Of a DNA stretch of 64,000 nt, positions 36,652 to 45,046 are shown in pieces; position 1 is the first letter of the stretch, and each line of letters begins with the position of its first letter. The notes beneath the pieces are model-generated. The model had not been told where the DNA came from. It saw only the letters and a program-made list of their open reading frames with translations, and ran no database searches. The stretch is from Yinghuangia elevatio (GTDB lineage: Bacteria > Actinomycetota > Actinomycetes > Streptomycetales > Streptomycetaceae): assembly GCF_040649515.1 (NCBI RefSeq), contig NZ_JBEZFP010000027.1:1-64000 (forward strand), written 5' to 3'. The position numbers were made by a program, and so were the translations under genes.

Positions 36652-37023
36652 GTGAGCGAAGACCTGAGCGCGTACGGGGGCGGAATCGACAACAGTTCCG
36701 GCGTACTCGTCGTGACCACCAACGATGTGCCGGGCCACCGCGTCGACTCGGTGGTCGGCGAGATCTTCGGGCTCACCGTACGCTCCCGGCACCTGGGCAG
36801 CCAGATCGGCGCGGGCCTCAAGTCCATGGTCGGCGGCGAACTGCGCGGCCTGACCAAGACGCTCGTGGAGAGCCGCAGCGAGGCGATGCAGCGCCTGGTC
36901 GACCAGGCCCGGGCACGCGGCGCCAACGCGGTCCTGGCAATGCGCTACGACGTCACCGAAGCCGGCAACGGCACCGAAATCTGCGCCTACGGCACAGCCG
37001 CAGTGATCACCCCAGTCGGTTGA
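36652..37023 (+). CDS. YbjQ/UPF0145 family protein
   Basis: Protein of 123 aa. The family pattern is VVTTNDVPGHRVDSVVGEIF, then HLGSQIGAGLKSMVGGELRG, SRSEAMQRLVDQARARGANA and VLAMRYDVTE. The domain is heavy-metal-binding-like in fold and of unknown function. GGAGG is 6 bases before the GTG. It is convergent with uppP. Confidence 0.9.
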   Translation: MSEDLSAYGGGIDNSSGVLVVTTNDVPGHRVDSVVGEIFGLTVRSRHLGSQIGAGLKSMVGGELRGLTKTLVESRSEAMQRLVDQARARGANAVLAMRYDVTEAGNGTEICAYGTAAVITPVG

Positions 37024-37099
37024 CCGGCCCGCCTGAGGTGCCGCGAACGCTGCGGCGCGCGCGTCCCCGCGCACCCGCGCACCCGCGTGTCCCTGCGGG

Positions 37100-37948
37100 T
37101 CAGGCGTCGAGGAAGCCGGAGGCGAGCATGCCGATGAGGGCTAGGCCGACGAGGACGCGGTAGACGGCGAAGCCGTTGATGGTGTGCTTGGAGACGAACT
37201 TGAGCAGCCATGCGACGGACGCGTACGCGACGATGAACGACACGCCGGTGCCGACCGCGATGGCGAGGCCGCTGGTGTGGCCTTCGGTGGCGTCCTTGAG
37301 TTCGTAGATGCCGGCGCCGGTGAGGGCGGGGATCGACAGGAAGAAGGACAGGCGCGTCGCGGCGACGCGGTCGAGGCCGAGGATGAGCGCGGTGGAGATG
37401 GTCGCGCCGGACCGTGAGAAGCCCGGGAAGAGCAGTGCGAGGATCTGCGAACTGCCCACCACCATCGCGTCCTTGAGGGTGACCTCGTCCTCGCCGCGGC
37501 GGCGGCCGCGCTTGCCGCCGACCGATTCGGCGTACCACATCACGCCGCTGCCGACGATGAGCGAGCCCGCGACCACCCACAACGAGGCGAGCGGGCCGTG
37601 GATGAGCGGCTTCATCGCGATGCCGACGATCACGATCGGGATCGTCGCGTAGATCACCCACCACGCGAACTTGTAGTCGCGGTCGTGCCGTTGCTCCTTG
37701 TGCGCGATGCCCCGGCCCCAGGCGGACACGATGCGCACGATGTCCTTGATGAAGTAGACGATCACGGCGGCGATCGCGCCGACCTGGATGACCGCGGTGA
37801 AGCCGACCACGGACTTGTCGTCGACGTCGATGCCGAGCAGGCCTTCGGTGATCTTCAGGTGGCCGGTCGAGGAGACCGGCAGGAACTCGGTGAGTCCTTC
37901 GACGACGCCCAGGATGACCGCGTCCATGACGCCGATGTTCGAACTCAC
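37100..37948 (-). CDS. uppP: Undecaprenyl-diphosphatase UppP (BacA)
   Basis: Membrane phosphatase of 282 aa that recycles the cell-wall lipid carrier; overexpression confers bacitracin resistance. Signature segments are GVVEGLTEFLPVSSTGHL and LLFPGFSRSGATISTALILG, which contain the catalytic Glu, His and Arg. About eight hydrophobic helices are present. GTG start with GAGGAG upstream. A short CCCGC/GCGGG dyad next to the stop may be part of a convergent terminator. Confidence 0.93.
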   Translation of the reverse strand: MSSNIGVMDAVILGVVEGLTEFLPVSSTGHLKITEGLLGIDVDDKSVVGFTAVIQVGAIAAVIVYFIKDIVRIVSAWGRGIAHKEQRHDRDYKFAWWVIYATIPIVIVGIAMKPLIHGPLASLWVVAGSLIVGSGVMWYAESVGGKRGRRRGEDEVTLKDAMVVGSSQILALLFPGFSRSGATISTALILGLDRVAATRLSFFLSIPALTGAGIYELKDATEGHTSGLAIAVGTGVSFIVAYASVAWLLKFVSKHTINGFAVYRVLVGLALIGMLASGFLDA

Positions 37949-38076
37949 GAACGAAGTCTCCTCAGGGGGTGATCAATTGGCGTGCGGATCCTTGCATTGC
38001 GAGGTGAACGGGACAAGGACTCCGGGTCAACGTACGGCTATCCGGGTGGCCGCGTCGGGGGTTCCGAAAGAGAAAC

Positions 38077-38120
38077 TGCGAAATAAATATTGCGAAAGAC
38101 TTCCTTCGGTTCTACCGTGG
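38077..38120 (+). promoter_or_regulatory. Candidate operator/promoter of the ArsR-type gene
   Basis: TGCGAAA occurs at 38077-38083 and 38091-38097 within an AT-rich patch (AAATAAATATT between them). TTGCGA at 38090-38095 could be a -35 element, with TACCGT at 38113 as -10 after 17 bases. Repeated half-sites over a promoter fit autoregulation by the ArsR-type product. Confidence 0.4.
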
Positions 38121-38124
38121 AGGC

Positions 38125-38763
38125 ATGCCCGAGAACCCGCCGCACGATCCGCACGACGACCCGGCCGACCCCGGCGCGCCGGACGCCCGGGGCGTACGGA
38201 ACACCCGTGACATAGAGGCCCTCAAGGTCTTCACCCACCCGCTGCGCCTGCGGGTGCTGCGCCTGCTGCGCTCGGAGGGGGCGGCCACCGCGTCCGGCCT
38301 GGCCCGCGTGCTCGGCACCACGCCGTCGCTGATCAGCTATCACCTGCGGGCGATGGCCAAGCACGGCTTCATCGCCGAGGATCCCGAGGCGTCCAGCGAC
38401 GGCCGCGAGCGGCGCTGGATCGCGCTGAACGACCTGCGGTTCAGCACCGCCGACTTCAGCGGCGACGAGGTAGCCGTCGAGGTCGCCGACGCCGTGGTCA
38501 TGACCGCGCACTCGGACATCACCGACCTGTTCGAGAAGTCGCTGCGCCACGTCAAGAGCATGGGGTTGGACTGGCAGAACGCGTCCTTCTCCGCGGCCCC
38601 CGCGCTCCGCCTCTCGGCGGCCGAACTCCAGGCGCTTTACGAGGAGTTGTTCGCCGTCGTGGACCGCTTCCGGGGCCGCGCCGAGGACCACGACGCGGAC
38701 GGCGGGCGCCGCGAGCGCGTCCAGCTCGAACTGCTCGGGTTCCCGTACGCGCCCGCGCCCTGA
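38125..38763 (+). CDS. ArsR-type winged-helix transcriptional regulator
   Basis: Regulator of 212 aa. The winged helix is at about residues 30-95 (LKVFTHPLRLRVLRLLRSEG, ATASGLARVLGTTPSLISYH, LRAMAKHGFIAED). The C-terminal half is helical with no metal-binding Cys motif, so it is not a classical metal sensor. GGAGG sits one base before the ATG, which is unusually close. It precedes an MFS exporter, the common arrangement where the regulator controls the transporter. Confidence 0.85.
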   Translation: MPENPPHDPHDDPADPGAPDARGVRNTRDIEALKVFTHPLRLRVLRLLRSEGAATASGLARVLGTTPSLISYHLRAMAKHGFIAEDPEASSDGRERRWIALNDLRFSTADFSGDEVAVEVADAVVMTAHSDITDLFEKSLRHVKSMGLDWQNASFSAAPALRLSAAELQALYEELFAVVDRFRGRAEDHDADGGRRERVQLELLGFPYAPAP

Positions 38764-38798
38764 ACCGTCCCACCGACCAGTCCCGGCAACTGGTCCCA

Positions 38799-38876
38799 CC
38801 AACCAGCCCCACAACCAGTCCAATCAACCAGTCCAATCAACCAGTCCAATCAGCCAGTCCGATCAGCCAGTCCCGT
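38799..38876. repeat. 13-bp minisatellite between regulator and MFS gene
   Basis: Five tandem 13-bp units: CAACCAGTCCAAT three times (38812-38824, 38825-38837, 38838-38850), CAGCCAGTCCGAT (38851-38863) and CAGCCAGTCCCGT (38864-38876). A further degenerate unit precedes them. The array occupies the space where the MFS gene leader or promoter should be. Confidence 0.9.
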
Positions 38877-38912
38877 GGACCTGACCCGCCGACCAGCCCT
38901 CGCGAGGTGACC

Positions 38913-40361
38913 GTGAACCGCCCGTCGCGCACCAAGCACACCGCCACCGCGGCCGCCACCACGACCGCCCGCGCGGCTCAGGCCGCCGGCACCGAGACCC
39001 GCGAGGACGCGGGCGTCGGGCCGGAGCCGGGGCCGGGCGCGGGGCCGGGCGCTCCGCGGCGTACCGGCCCCGGGGCCGCCGTCTACCGCTGGCTCGCGGC
39101 CTTCGGCGTCTCGCTCGTCGGCGACCAACTGTGGTTCATGGCTCTGTCCTGGCAGGCCGTCGAGGCCTCCGGACCCGCCGCGGCGGGCATCGTCGTCACG
39201 CTCGGCACCGTGCCCCGGGCGATCCTCATGCTGCCCGGCGGATCCATAGCCGACCGCTTCGGCGCGCGCCGCGTCGTCATCGCCAGCGACCTGGTCCGCT
39301 GCCTCGTCATGGTGGCCGCCGCCGCGACGGTCGCCCTCACCGCACCCGGCATCGCGCTGCTCGCCGTCGTGGCGCTGCTCTTCGGCGCCGTCGACGCGCT
39401 GTTCATGCCCGCCGTCGGCGCGATGCCCGCGACGCTGACCACACCCGACCAATACGCCCGCGTGCAGGGCCTGCGCAGCCTCGCCAACCGCTGCGCGGCC
39501 GTGGCCGGCGGACCGGTGAGCGGCCTTGCCCTCGCACACGGGGGCGTTGCGGGCGCGTTCGCGGCAAGCGCCCTGCTCTTCGCGGTCTCACTGGCGCTGC
39601 TGTGGCAACTGCGGCCCGCACCACGCCTGGTCGCCGACTCGGCGGCGGCCGACACACCGGACTGCGAAAACACACCAGACTGCGAAAACACACCGAACCG
39701 CGACGACGCACCGGAGCGCACCGACGCGTCCAAGCCCACGGAGGACAGCGGCGTACGCGCCGGGCTGCGCTACGCCTGGTCCATCCCCCTGCTCAAATAC
39801 ACCCTCATCGTCGCGGTCATCGCCGAACTCGGCTTCAGCGCCCCGATGAACATCGGCGTCGTGCTGCTGGCCGCCGACCGCGGCTGGGGACCCGGCGGCC
39901 TCGGCCTGCTGATCGGCGCGTGGGGCGTGGGCGCCGTCGCGACCGGCCTGATCCTCTCCGTACGCGGCCACGTGCCGCACGCCGGACGCGTGATGCTGGG
40001 CGCCCTCGTCCTGTCCACCGCCGGCATCGCGGCGACGGGGCTCGCGCCCGGACTGGTCTCCGCCGCCGCCGGTGCGGCCGTCCTCGGCGTCGGCTCCGGC
40101 CTGTGGGGCGGGCTGTGCGGCGCGCTCATCCAGACCACCGCGGCACGCCCCATGCTCGGCCGCGTGGTCTCGGTGCAGATGCTCGGCGCCATCGGCCTGG
40201 CCCCGATGACGTACCCGCTCGCCGGCCTGCTGGCCGGTGCGGTCGGGCCCGGGGCGGTGTTCGTGGTGGGCGCCGCGGTGTCCGCGGTGGGCGTGGTCAT
40301 CGGGGCGGTGTGCCGGCCGCTGCGCACCTTCGAACTGCCCCGGCCCGGCACGTACGGGTGA
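38913..40361 (+). CDS. MFS transporter (exporter type)
   Basis: Membrane protein of 482 aa with about 12 helices. Residues 1-55 are a low-complexity cytoplasmic tail. MFS motif A is GGSIADRFGARRVVI. A long central loop (about 245-285) contains a repeat, DTPDCENTPDCENTPNRDD. The family is closest to the multidrug/EntS-like exporters. GTG at 38913 has GAGG 5 bases upstream; GTG at 38907 is an alternative. Regulation by the adjacent ArsR-type gene is likely. Confidence 0.85.
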   Translation: MNRPSRTKHTATAAATTTARAAQAAGTETREDAGVGPEPGPGAGPGAPRRTGPGAAVYRWLAAFGVSLVGDQLWFMALSWQAVEASGPAAAGIVVTLGTVPRAILMLPGGSIADRFGARRVVIASDLVRCLVMVAAAATVALTAPGIALLAVVALLFGAVDALFMPAVGAMPATLTTPDQYARVQGLRSLANRCAAVAGGPVSGLALAHGGVAGAFAASALLFAVSLALLWQLRPAPRLVADSAAADTPDCENTPDCENTPNRDDAPERTDASKPTEDSGVRAGLRYAWSIPLLKYTLIVAVIAELGFSAPMNIGVVLLAADRGWGPGGLGLLIGAWGVGAVATGLILSVRGHVPHAGRVMLGALVLSTAGIAATGLAPGLVSAAAGAAVLGVGSGLWGGLCGALIQTTAARPMLGRVVSVQMLGAIGLAPMTYPLAGLLAGAVGPGAVFVVGAAVSAVGVVIGAVCRPLRTFELPRPGTYG

Positions 40362-40373
40362 CGGGATACCCCG

Positions 40374-41018
40374 TCACAACCCCGTCGGGGTCTCCTCCAG
40401 CCGCCGCACCGCGTCCGCGTCGCCCTCCGCCGTGACAAGGGCCTGCCCCTTGCGGCCGTAGACGTACAGCAGCAGTTCGGCGGGCGGGCCGGCCAGCGTC
40501 ACCAGCGGAGCGCCCTTGCGCACCCGCACCGGCTGCGCCTCCTCGGCCGTGTCAGTACGCCGCAGCTCGACCCCGACCGGCACCTTGCGGAGCATCAGCT
40601 TCGCGCCCGTCCGCACCCGCTTCCACAGGAACTCGGTCAGCCCCGGCTCCAGGTCGCGCGGCTTGAAGTCGGGCTGCGCGCGGCGCACGTCCTCCAGGTG
40701 GACGAAGTACTCCATCGTGTTGGCCGCCGTGTCCACGCCGGGGATGCCGAACAGCGACAGCCGCGGGGGACCGGTGCGCACAAGGTGGATCAGCTCCTCG
40801 TACGGCAGCGCCGCCTTCTTCAGGCGCACCTTGTCGGTGTACCCGGCGAGCGGCTTGAACAGGATGCCGGGGGAGGAGTCCGGGCGGCGTTCCCGCACCA
40901 CGAGGTGGGCGGCGAGGTCGCGCGTGGTCCAGCCGGCGCAGAGCGTGGGGGCGTCGGGGCCGACCTGGGAGAGCAGGTCGGCGAGTGCGGCGCGTTCCGT
41001 ACGGGCGTAGGAGGCCAT
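40374..41018 (-). CDS. TIGR03085-type maleylpyruvate-isomerase-like protein
   Basis: Protein of 214 aa. The start ASYARTERAALADLLSQVG, then DAPTLCAGWTTRDLAAHLVV and RERRPDSSPGIL, identify the DinB-like, mycothiol-dependent-isomerase-like family known as TIGR03085. The helix with TMEYFVHLEDVRRAQPDF carries the expected His metal ligand. The substrate is unknown. ATG 41018 matches the family start; ATG 41027 is also in frame. It is convergent with the MFS gene (12 bases between stops). Confidence 0.85.
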   Translation of the reverse strand: MASYARTERAALADLLSQVGPDAPTLCAGWTTRDLAAHLVVRERRPDSSPGILFKPLAGYTDKVRLKKAALPYEELIHLVRTGPPRLSLFGIPGVDTAANTMEYFVHLEDVRRAQPDFKPRDLEPGLTEFLWKRVRTGAKLMLRKVPVGVELRRTDTAEEAQPVRVRKGAPLVTLAGPPAELLLYVYGRKGQALVTAEGDADAVRRLEETPTGL

Positions 41019-41280
41019 GCGCCGCATCGTTCCGGCGCGGCGTGCCGAGGTCAAGGCACGCCCGCCGCGCGACCGCACGCGTCGTGCGCCGGAGGCGCCC
41101 CCGCATGCGCCCGAGCGCCCCCGCTCCCGGGGAATGCCCGCAGGCCCGCCACACTTGTGAACAGCAGATGAATTGACCGACGAGCAGGCATCCCGCTCCT
41201 CCGCGGCCGGCGTCACCCGACGCCGGCCACCGCCATGCGGGCCATCGGGCGCATCGCCCCCGCGCCGAAAGAGAGAACGC

Positions 41281-43128
41281 GTGACCGACCGCGCGAGCGA
41301 AGACACAGACGAGAAGGACGTCCTGAGACGGGGCATGCGGGTCCTCGCCGTCGCGATACGCGAGGAACCGCGCGTCTTCGCGGCGGCCGTCGGTGCGAGC
41401 GCGCTCTACGGCGCCACCACCGTCGCCTCCGCACTGGCCCTCGGCGAGGTCACCGACCGCGTCGTGGTCCCCGCCTTCCGCGACGGCGACACCACCGCCG
41501 GCGCGCTGACCGCGACCTTCCTCGTGGTCCTCGGGATCGCCCTCCTCAAGGCGCTCGGCATCGTCGGCCGCCGCCTGTGGGCCGGGATCATGCAGTACCG
41601 GCTCCAGGCGACGTACCGCCGCCGCGTGACCCGCCAGTACCTGCGTCTGCCGCTCGCCTGGCACCACCGCCACCCCACCGGCGCGCTGCTGTCGAACGCC
41701 AACGCCGACGTCGAGGCCGCCTGGTACCCCATCGCCCCGCTGCCGATGGCCACCGGCGTCGTCGTCATGCTGGTGATCGCGGCGGTCTCCATGCTGGTCA
41801 CGGACTGGGCGCTGGCCCTGGTCGGGTTCGTGATCTTCCCGGCCATCTTCGTCCTCAACATCATGTTCCAGCGCCGCCAGGGCCCGCTCGCGATGCGCGC
41901 CCAGGAGCTGCGTGCCGACGTGAGCGCCATCGCGCACGAGTCCTTCGACGGCGCGCTCGTCGTCAAGACGCTCGGCCGCGAGGACGAGGAGGCGGCGCGC
42001 TTCGAGGCGACCTCGCGCGAACTCGCGGACGCGAACGTCGCGGTGGGCCGGGTACGCGCGGTGTTCGACCCGCTCCTGGAGGCACTGCCGAGCCTCGGCG
42101 TGCTGATGGTCCTGCTCGCCGGCAGCGTGCGCATCTCGCACGGCGACCTCAACCCCGGCGAACTCGTGCAGATCGCCTACCTGTTCACCCTCCTCGCCTT
42201 CCCGGTACGGGCGATCGGCTGGCTGCTCGGCGACATGCCCCGCGCGATCGTCGGCTACGACCGGGTCCGGCACGTCCTCGACGCCGAGGGCGAGTCGGTG
42301 TACGGCGACTCCGCCGCCGACAAGACCGGCCCCGCCGGCCTCCAGGCCCGCGCCGTGCGGTTCGGTTACCTCGACGGCGCCGACGTGCTCTCCGACGTCA
42401 CCTTCGACGTCGAGCCCGGCCGCACCGTCGCCGTCGTCGGCCCCACCGGATCGGGCAAGTCCACGCTCGTCTCGCTCCTGGTCCGCCTGGTGGACCCGGC
42501 GAGCGGCGAGGTCCTGCTCGACGGCACCGACCTGCGCGACTTCCGGCGCGGCGGGCTGGCCTCGGCGGCGGCGCTGGTGCCGCAGCAGGCGTTCCTGTTC
42601 GACGACACCATCCGCGACAACATCACGCTGGGCCTGGACGTCTCGGACGACGACGTACACGAAGCGCTGCGCATCGCGCAGGCCGACGGGTTCGTGGACC
42701 GGCTCGGGAACGGCCTGGACACCATGGTCGGCGAGCGCGGCACGTCGCTGTCCGGGGGCCAGCGCCAGCGCATCGCCCTCGCCCGCGCCCTCGTGCGCCG
42801 GCCGCGCCTGCTGGTCATGGACGACGCCACGTCGGCGGTGGACCCGCGCGTGGAGGCCGCGATCCTCGCGGGGCTGCGCGACGGCGGGACGGGCCCGTCG
42901 ACGGTCGTGGTGGTGGCGTACCGCAAGGCGACGATCGCGCTCGCCGACGAAGTGGTCTACATCGAGGACGGCAAGGTCGCGGGGCGCGGCCCGCACGCCG
43001 AACTCATCGACACGTCGGTGGGCTACCGCCGGCTGGTCAACGCGTACGAGCGTGCCGCACGCGACCGCGAGCAGGCCGCGGCGGCCGCCGCGGCGCTCGC
43101 CGACGAGGACGAGGAGGTGTCGGCATGA
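41281..43128 (+). CDS. ABC exporter half-transporter 1 (degenerate ATPase)
   Basis: Fused membrane-ATPase subunit of 615 aa. Six membrane helices span about 30-300; the ATPase domain covers 345-590. Walker A is GPTGSGKST (387-395) and the signature is a normal LSGGQ (490-494). The Walker B catalytic Glu is replaced: the motif is LLVMDDATSAVD with D514-D515. The switch His is also replaced by Y547 (VVVAYRKAT). This is the pattern of the degenerate-site half in heterodimeric exporters. GTG start. It overlaps its partner by 4 bases. Confidence 0.9.
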   Translation: MTDRASEDTDEKDVLRRGMRVLAVAIREEPRVFAAAVGASALYGATTVASALALGEVTDRVVVPAFRDGDTTAGALTATFLVVLGIALLKALGIVGRRLWAGIMQYRLQATYRRRVTRQYLRLPLAWHHRHPTGALLSNANADVEAAWYPIAPLPMATGVVVMLVIAAVSMLVTDWALALVGFVIFPAIFVLNIMFQRRQGPLAMRAQELRADVSAIAHESFDGALVVKTLGREDEEAARFEATSRELADANVAVGRVRAVFDPLLEALPSLGVLMVLLAGSVRISHGDLNPGELVQIAYLFTLLAFPVRAIGWLLGDMPRAIVGYDRVRHVLDAEGESVYGDSAADKTGPAGLQARAVRFGYLDGADVLSDVTFDVEPGRTVAVVGPTGSGKSTLVSLLVRLVDPASGEVLLDGTDLRDFRRGGLASAAALVPQQAFLFDDTIRDNITLGLDVSDDDVHEALRIAQADGFVDRLGNGLDTMVGERGTSLSGGQRQRIALARALVRRPRLLVMDDATSAVDPRVEAAILAGLRDGGTGPSTVVVVAYRKATIALADEVVYIEDGKVAGRGPHAELIDTSVGYRRLVNAYERAARDREQAAAAAAALADEDEEVSA

Positions 43129-44945
43129 GCACGGCAACTGCCCCGGAGGTCAAGAACGTCGGTGTCGGCGCCGGCAAGCCGCGCGAGTCGGGCTGGGCGG
43201 TGCTGCGGCGCGGCCTCGCGCTGTCGCCCGAGTTCAAGCAGGGCATCGCGGTCACCCTCCTCCTCGCGGCGATCGCCACCGCGGGCCGCATCGTGGTGCC
43301 GCTCGCGGTGCAGCAGACGATCGACAACGGCCTGCGCGCGGACGGCGGCCCGGACCTCGCCGTGGTGCGGTGGATGGTCGCCGGCGCGGCGGTCGCGGTG
43401 ATCGTGACGGCGGTGGCGTCGTACGGCATGAACGTACGCGTGTACAACGCCAGCGAGCGCGGCCTCGCCACGCTGCGCGTACGCGCCTTCCGGCACGTGC
43501 ACGACCTGTCCACCCTGCACCAGCAGACCGAGCGGCGCGGCTCGCTCGTCTCCCGGGTGACCGGAGACGTCGACACCATCACCCGGTTCATCCAGCAGGG
43601 CGGCCTGATGGTCGTCATCAGCGCGGGCCAACTCCTGGTCGTCTCGGCCCTGATGCTGGCCTACTCGTGGCAGCTCACGCTGCTCGTGTGGGTGTGCTTC
43701 GCGCCGTTGTTCTTCCTGCTCAAGTCGTTCCAGAAGCGCGTCGCCGCGGCCGCCGACTCGGTACGTGTGCACGCGGGGCGCATGCTGGGTGCGATCTCCG
43801 AACCGGTCGTCGGCGCCGCGGTGGTGCGCGCGCACGGCATCGAGGACCGCACGGCGGCGCGTATCGACGAGGCGATCGACGGCCATCGCGCCGCCCAGAC
43901 CCGGGCGCAGACGCTGGTCGCGCTGACCTTCCCGATGGGCGAGGTCGCGGTGGGCCTGGCCAACGCCGTGGTGGTCGTGGTGGGCGTACTCCTGGGTGTG
44001 GACGGTCAGTTGACGCTCGGCGAGCTGGTCGCGTTCCTGTTCCTGGTCACGTTGTTCGTGATGCCCGTGCAGTTCGGCGTCGAGGTGCTCAACGAGGCGC
44101 AGAACGCCCTCGCGGGGTGGCGGCGCGTCCTGGAGATCCTGGATGCCGAACCGGACATCGCCGACCCGGGGGACCGCGGGGCCGACCTGCCGCGCGGGCC
44201 GGTCGAGGTGCGGTTCGAGCATGTCGGGTACGCGTACCCGGGCGGCCCGCGCGTGCTGCACGACGTCGACGTGCGCCTCGCGCCGCGCAGCCGCGTCGCC
44301 GTCGTCGGCGAGACCGGCTCCGGCAAGACGACCTTCGCCAAGCTGCTGACCCGCATCGTCGACCCCGACGAGGGCCGTGTGCTCCTGGACGGGATCCCGC
44401 TGCCCGACGTGCGGTTCGCGTCGCTGCGGGCGCGCGTGGTCATGGTGCCGCAGGACGGGTTCCTCTTCGACGCGACCATCCGCGACAACGTGCGCTACGG
44501 GCGGCCCGACGCCGACGACGCGGCGGTGCTGGGCGCGTTCGGCGACCTCGGCCTGGGCGACTGGCTGGGCGGGCTGCCGCTCGGCCTGGACACGCCGGTC
44601 GGGCAGCGCGGCGAGTCGTTGTCCGCGGGGGAGCGCCAGCTGGTCGCGCTGGCCCGGGCGTACGTCGCCGATCCGGACCTGCTGGTGCTGGACGAGGCGA
44701 CCTCGGCGGTGGACCCGGCGACCGAGGTGCGGATCCAGCGGGCGCTGGACGGCCTCACGCGCGGGCGTACCGCGGTGTTCATCGCGCACCGCATGTCGAC
44801 CGCCGAATCGGCCGACGAGGTCCTGGTGTTCGACCAGGGCGTGCTGGTGGAGCGGGGCGGACACGACGAACTGGCGGGCGCGGGCGGGGTCTACAGCCGC
44901 TTGCACACCTCGTGGACCGCGCAGCAGCGGCCCGCCGGGTCCTGA
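43125..44945 (+). CDS. ABC exporter half-transporter 2 (catalytic ATPase)
   Basis: Partner subunit of 606 aa with six membrane helices (about 45-335) and an ATPase domain (365-600). Walker A is GETGSGKTT (from 395), Walker B is LLVLDEATSAVD with catalytic E524, and the switch His is H555 in FIAHRMST. Its signature is altered to LSAGE (499-503). Together with subunit 1 this gives one intact and one degenerate ATP site. GAGGAGG precedes the ATG, which lies inside the stop of subunit 1. Substrates cannot be inferred. Confidence 0.92.
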   Translation: MSTATAPEVKNVGVGAGKPRESGWAVLRRGLALSPEFKQGIAVTLLLAAIATAGRIVVPLAVQQTIDNGLRADGGPDLAVVRWMVAGAAVAVIVTAVASYGMNVRVYNASERGLATLRVRAFRHVHDLSTLHQQTERRGSLVSRVTGDVDTITRFIQQGGLMVVISAGQLLVVSALMLAYSWQLTLLVWVCFAPLFFLLKSFQKRVAAAADSVRVHAGRMLGAISEPVVGAAVVRAHGIEDRTAARIDEAIDGHRAAQTRAQTLVALTFPMGEVAVGLANAVVVVVGVLLGVDGQLTLGELVAFLFLVTLFVMPVQFGVEVLNEAQNALAGWRRVLEILDAEPDIADPGDRGADLPRGPVEVRFEHVGYAYPGGPRVLHDVDVRLAPRSRVAVVGETGSGKTTFAKLLTRIVDPDEGRVLLDGIPLPDVRFASLRARVVMVPQDGFLFDATIRDNVRYGRPDADDAAVLGAFGDLGLGDWLGGLPLGLDTPVGQRGESLSAGERQLVALARAYVADPDLLVLDEATSAVDPATEVRIQRALDGLTRGRTAVFIAHRMSTAESADEVLVFDQGVLVERGGHDELAGAGGVYSRLHTSWTAQQRPAGS

Positions 44946-44983
44946 CGACGCCTCCCCGCCGCGGCGCTTCCGCCCGGAACGTG

Positions 44984-45024
44984 TGTGGGCCCGGCCGATT
45001 CGGCCGGGCCCCACAGGTTTTGCC
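44984..45024 (+). terminator. Intrinsic terminator after the ABC exporter
   Basis: GGGCCCGGCCG (44987-44997) pairs with CGGCCGGGCCC (45001-45011) across ATT, extended by three further pairs after a bulged C. It is followed by GGTTTTG, giving a short U run. It lies between two converging genes. Confidence 0.85.
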
Positions 45025-45046
45025 GGTTCTGTCGATGCCGCGGCGG

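Noticed and set aside
38799..38876. CRISPR or transposon end at the 13-bp repeats
   Set aside because: Units are directly adjacent without spacers and there is no transposase or inverted terminal repeat.
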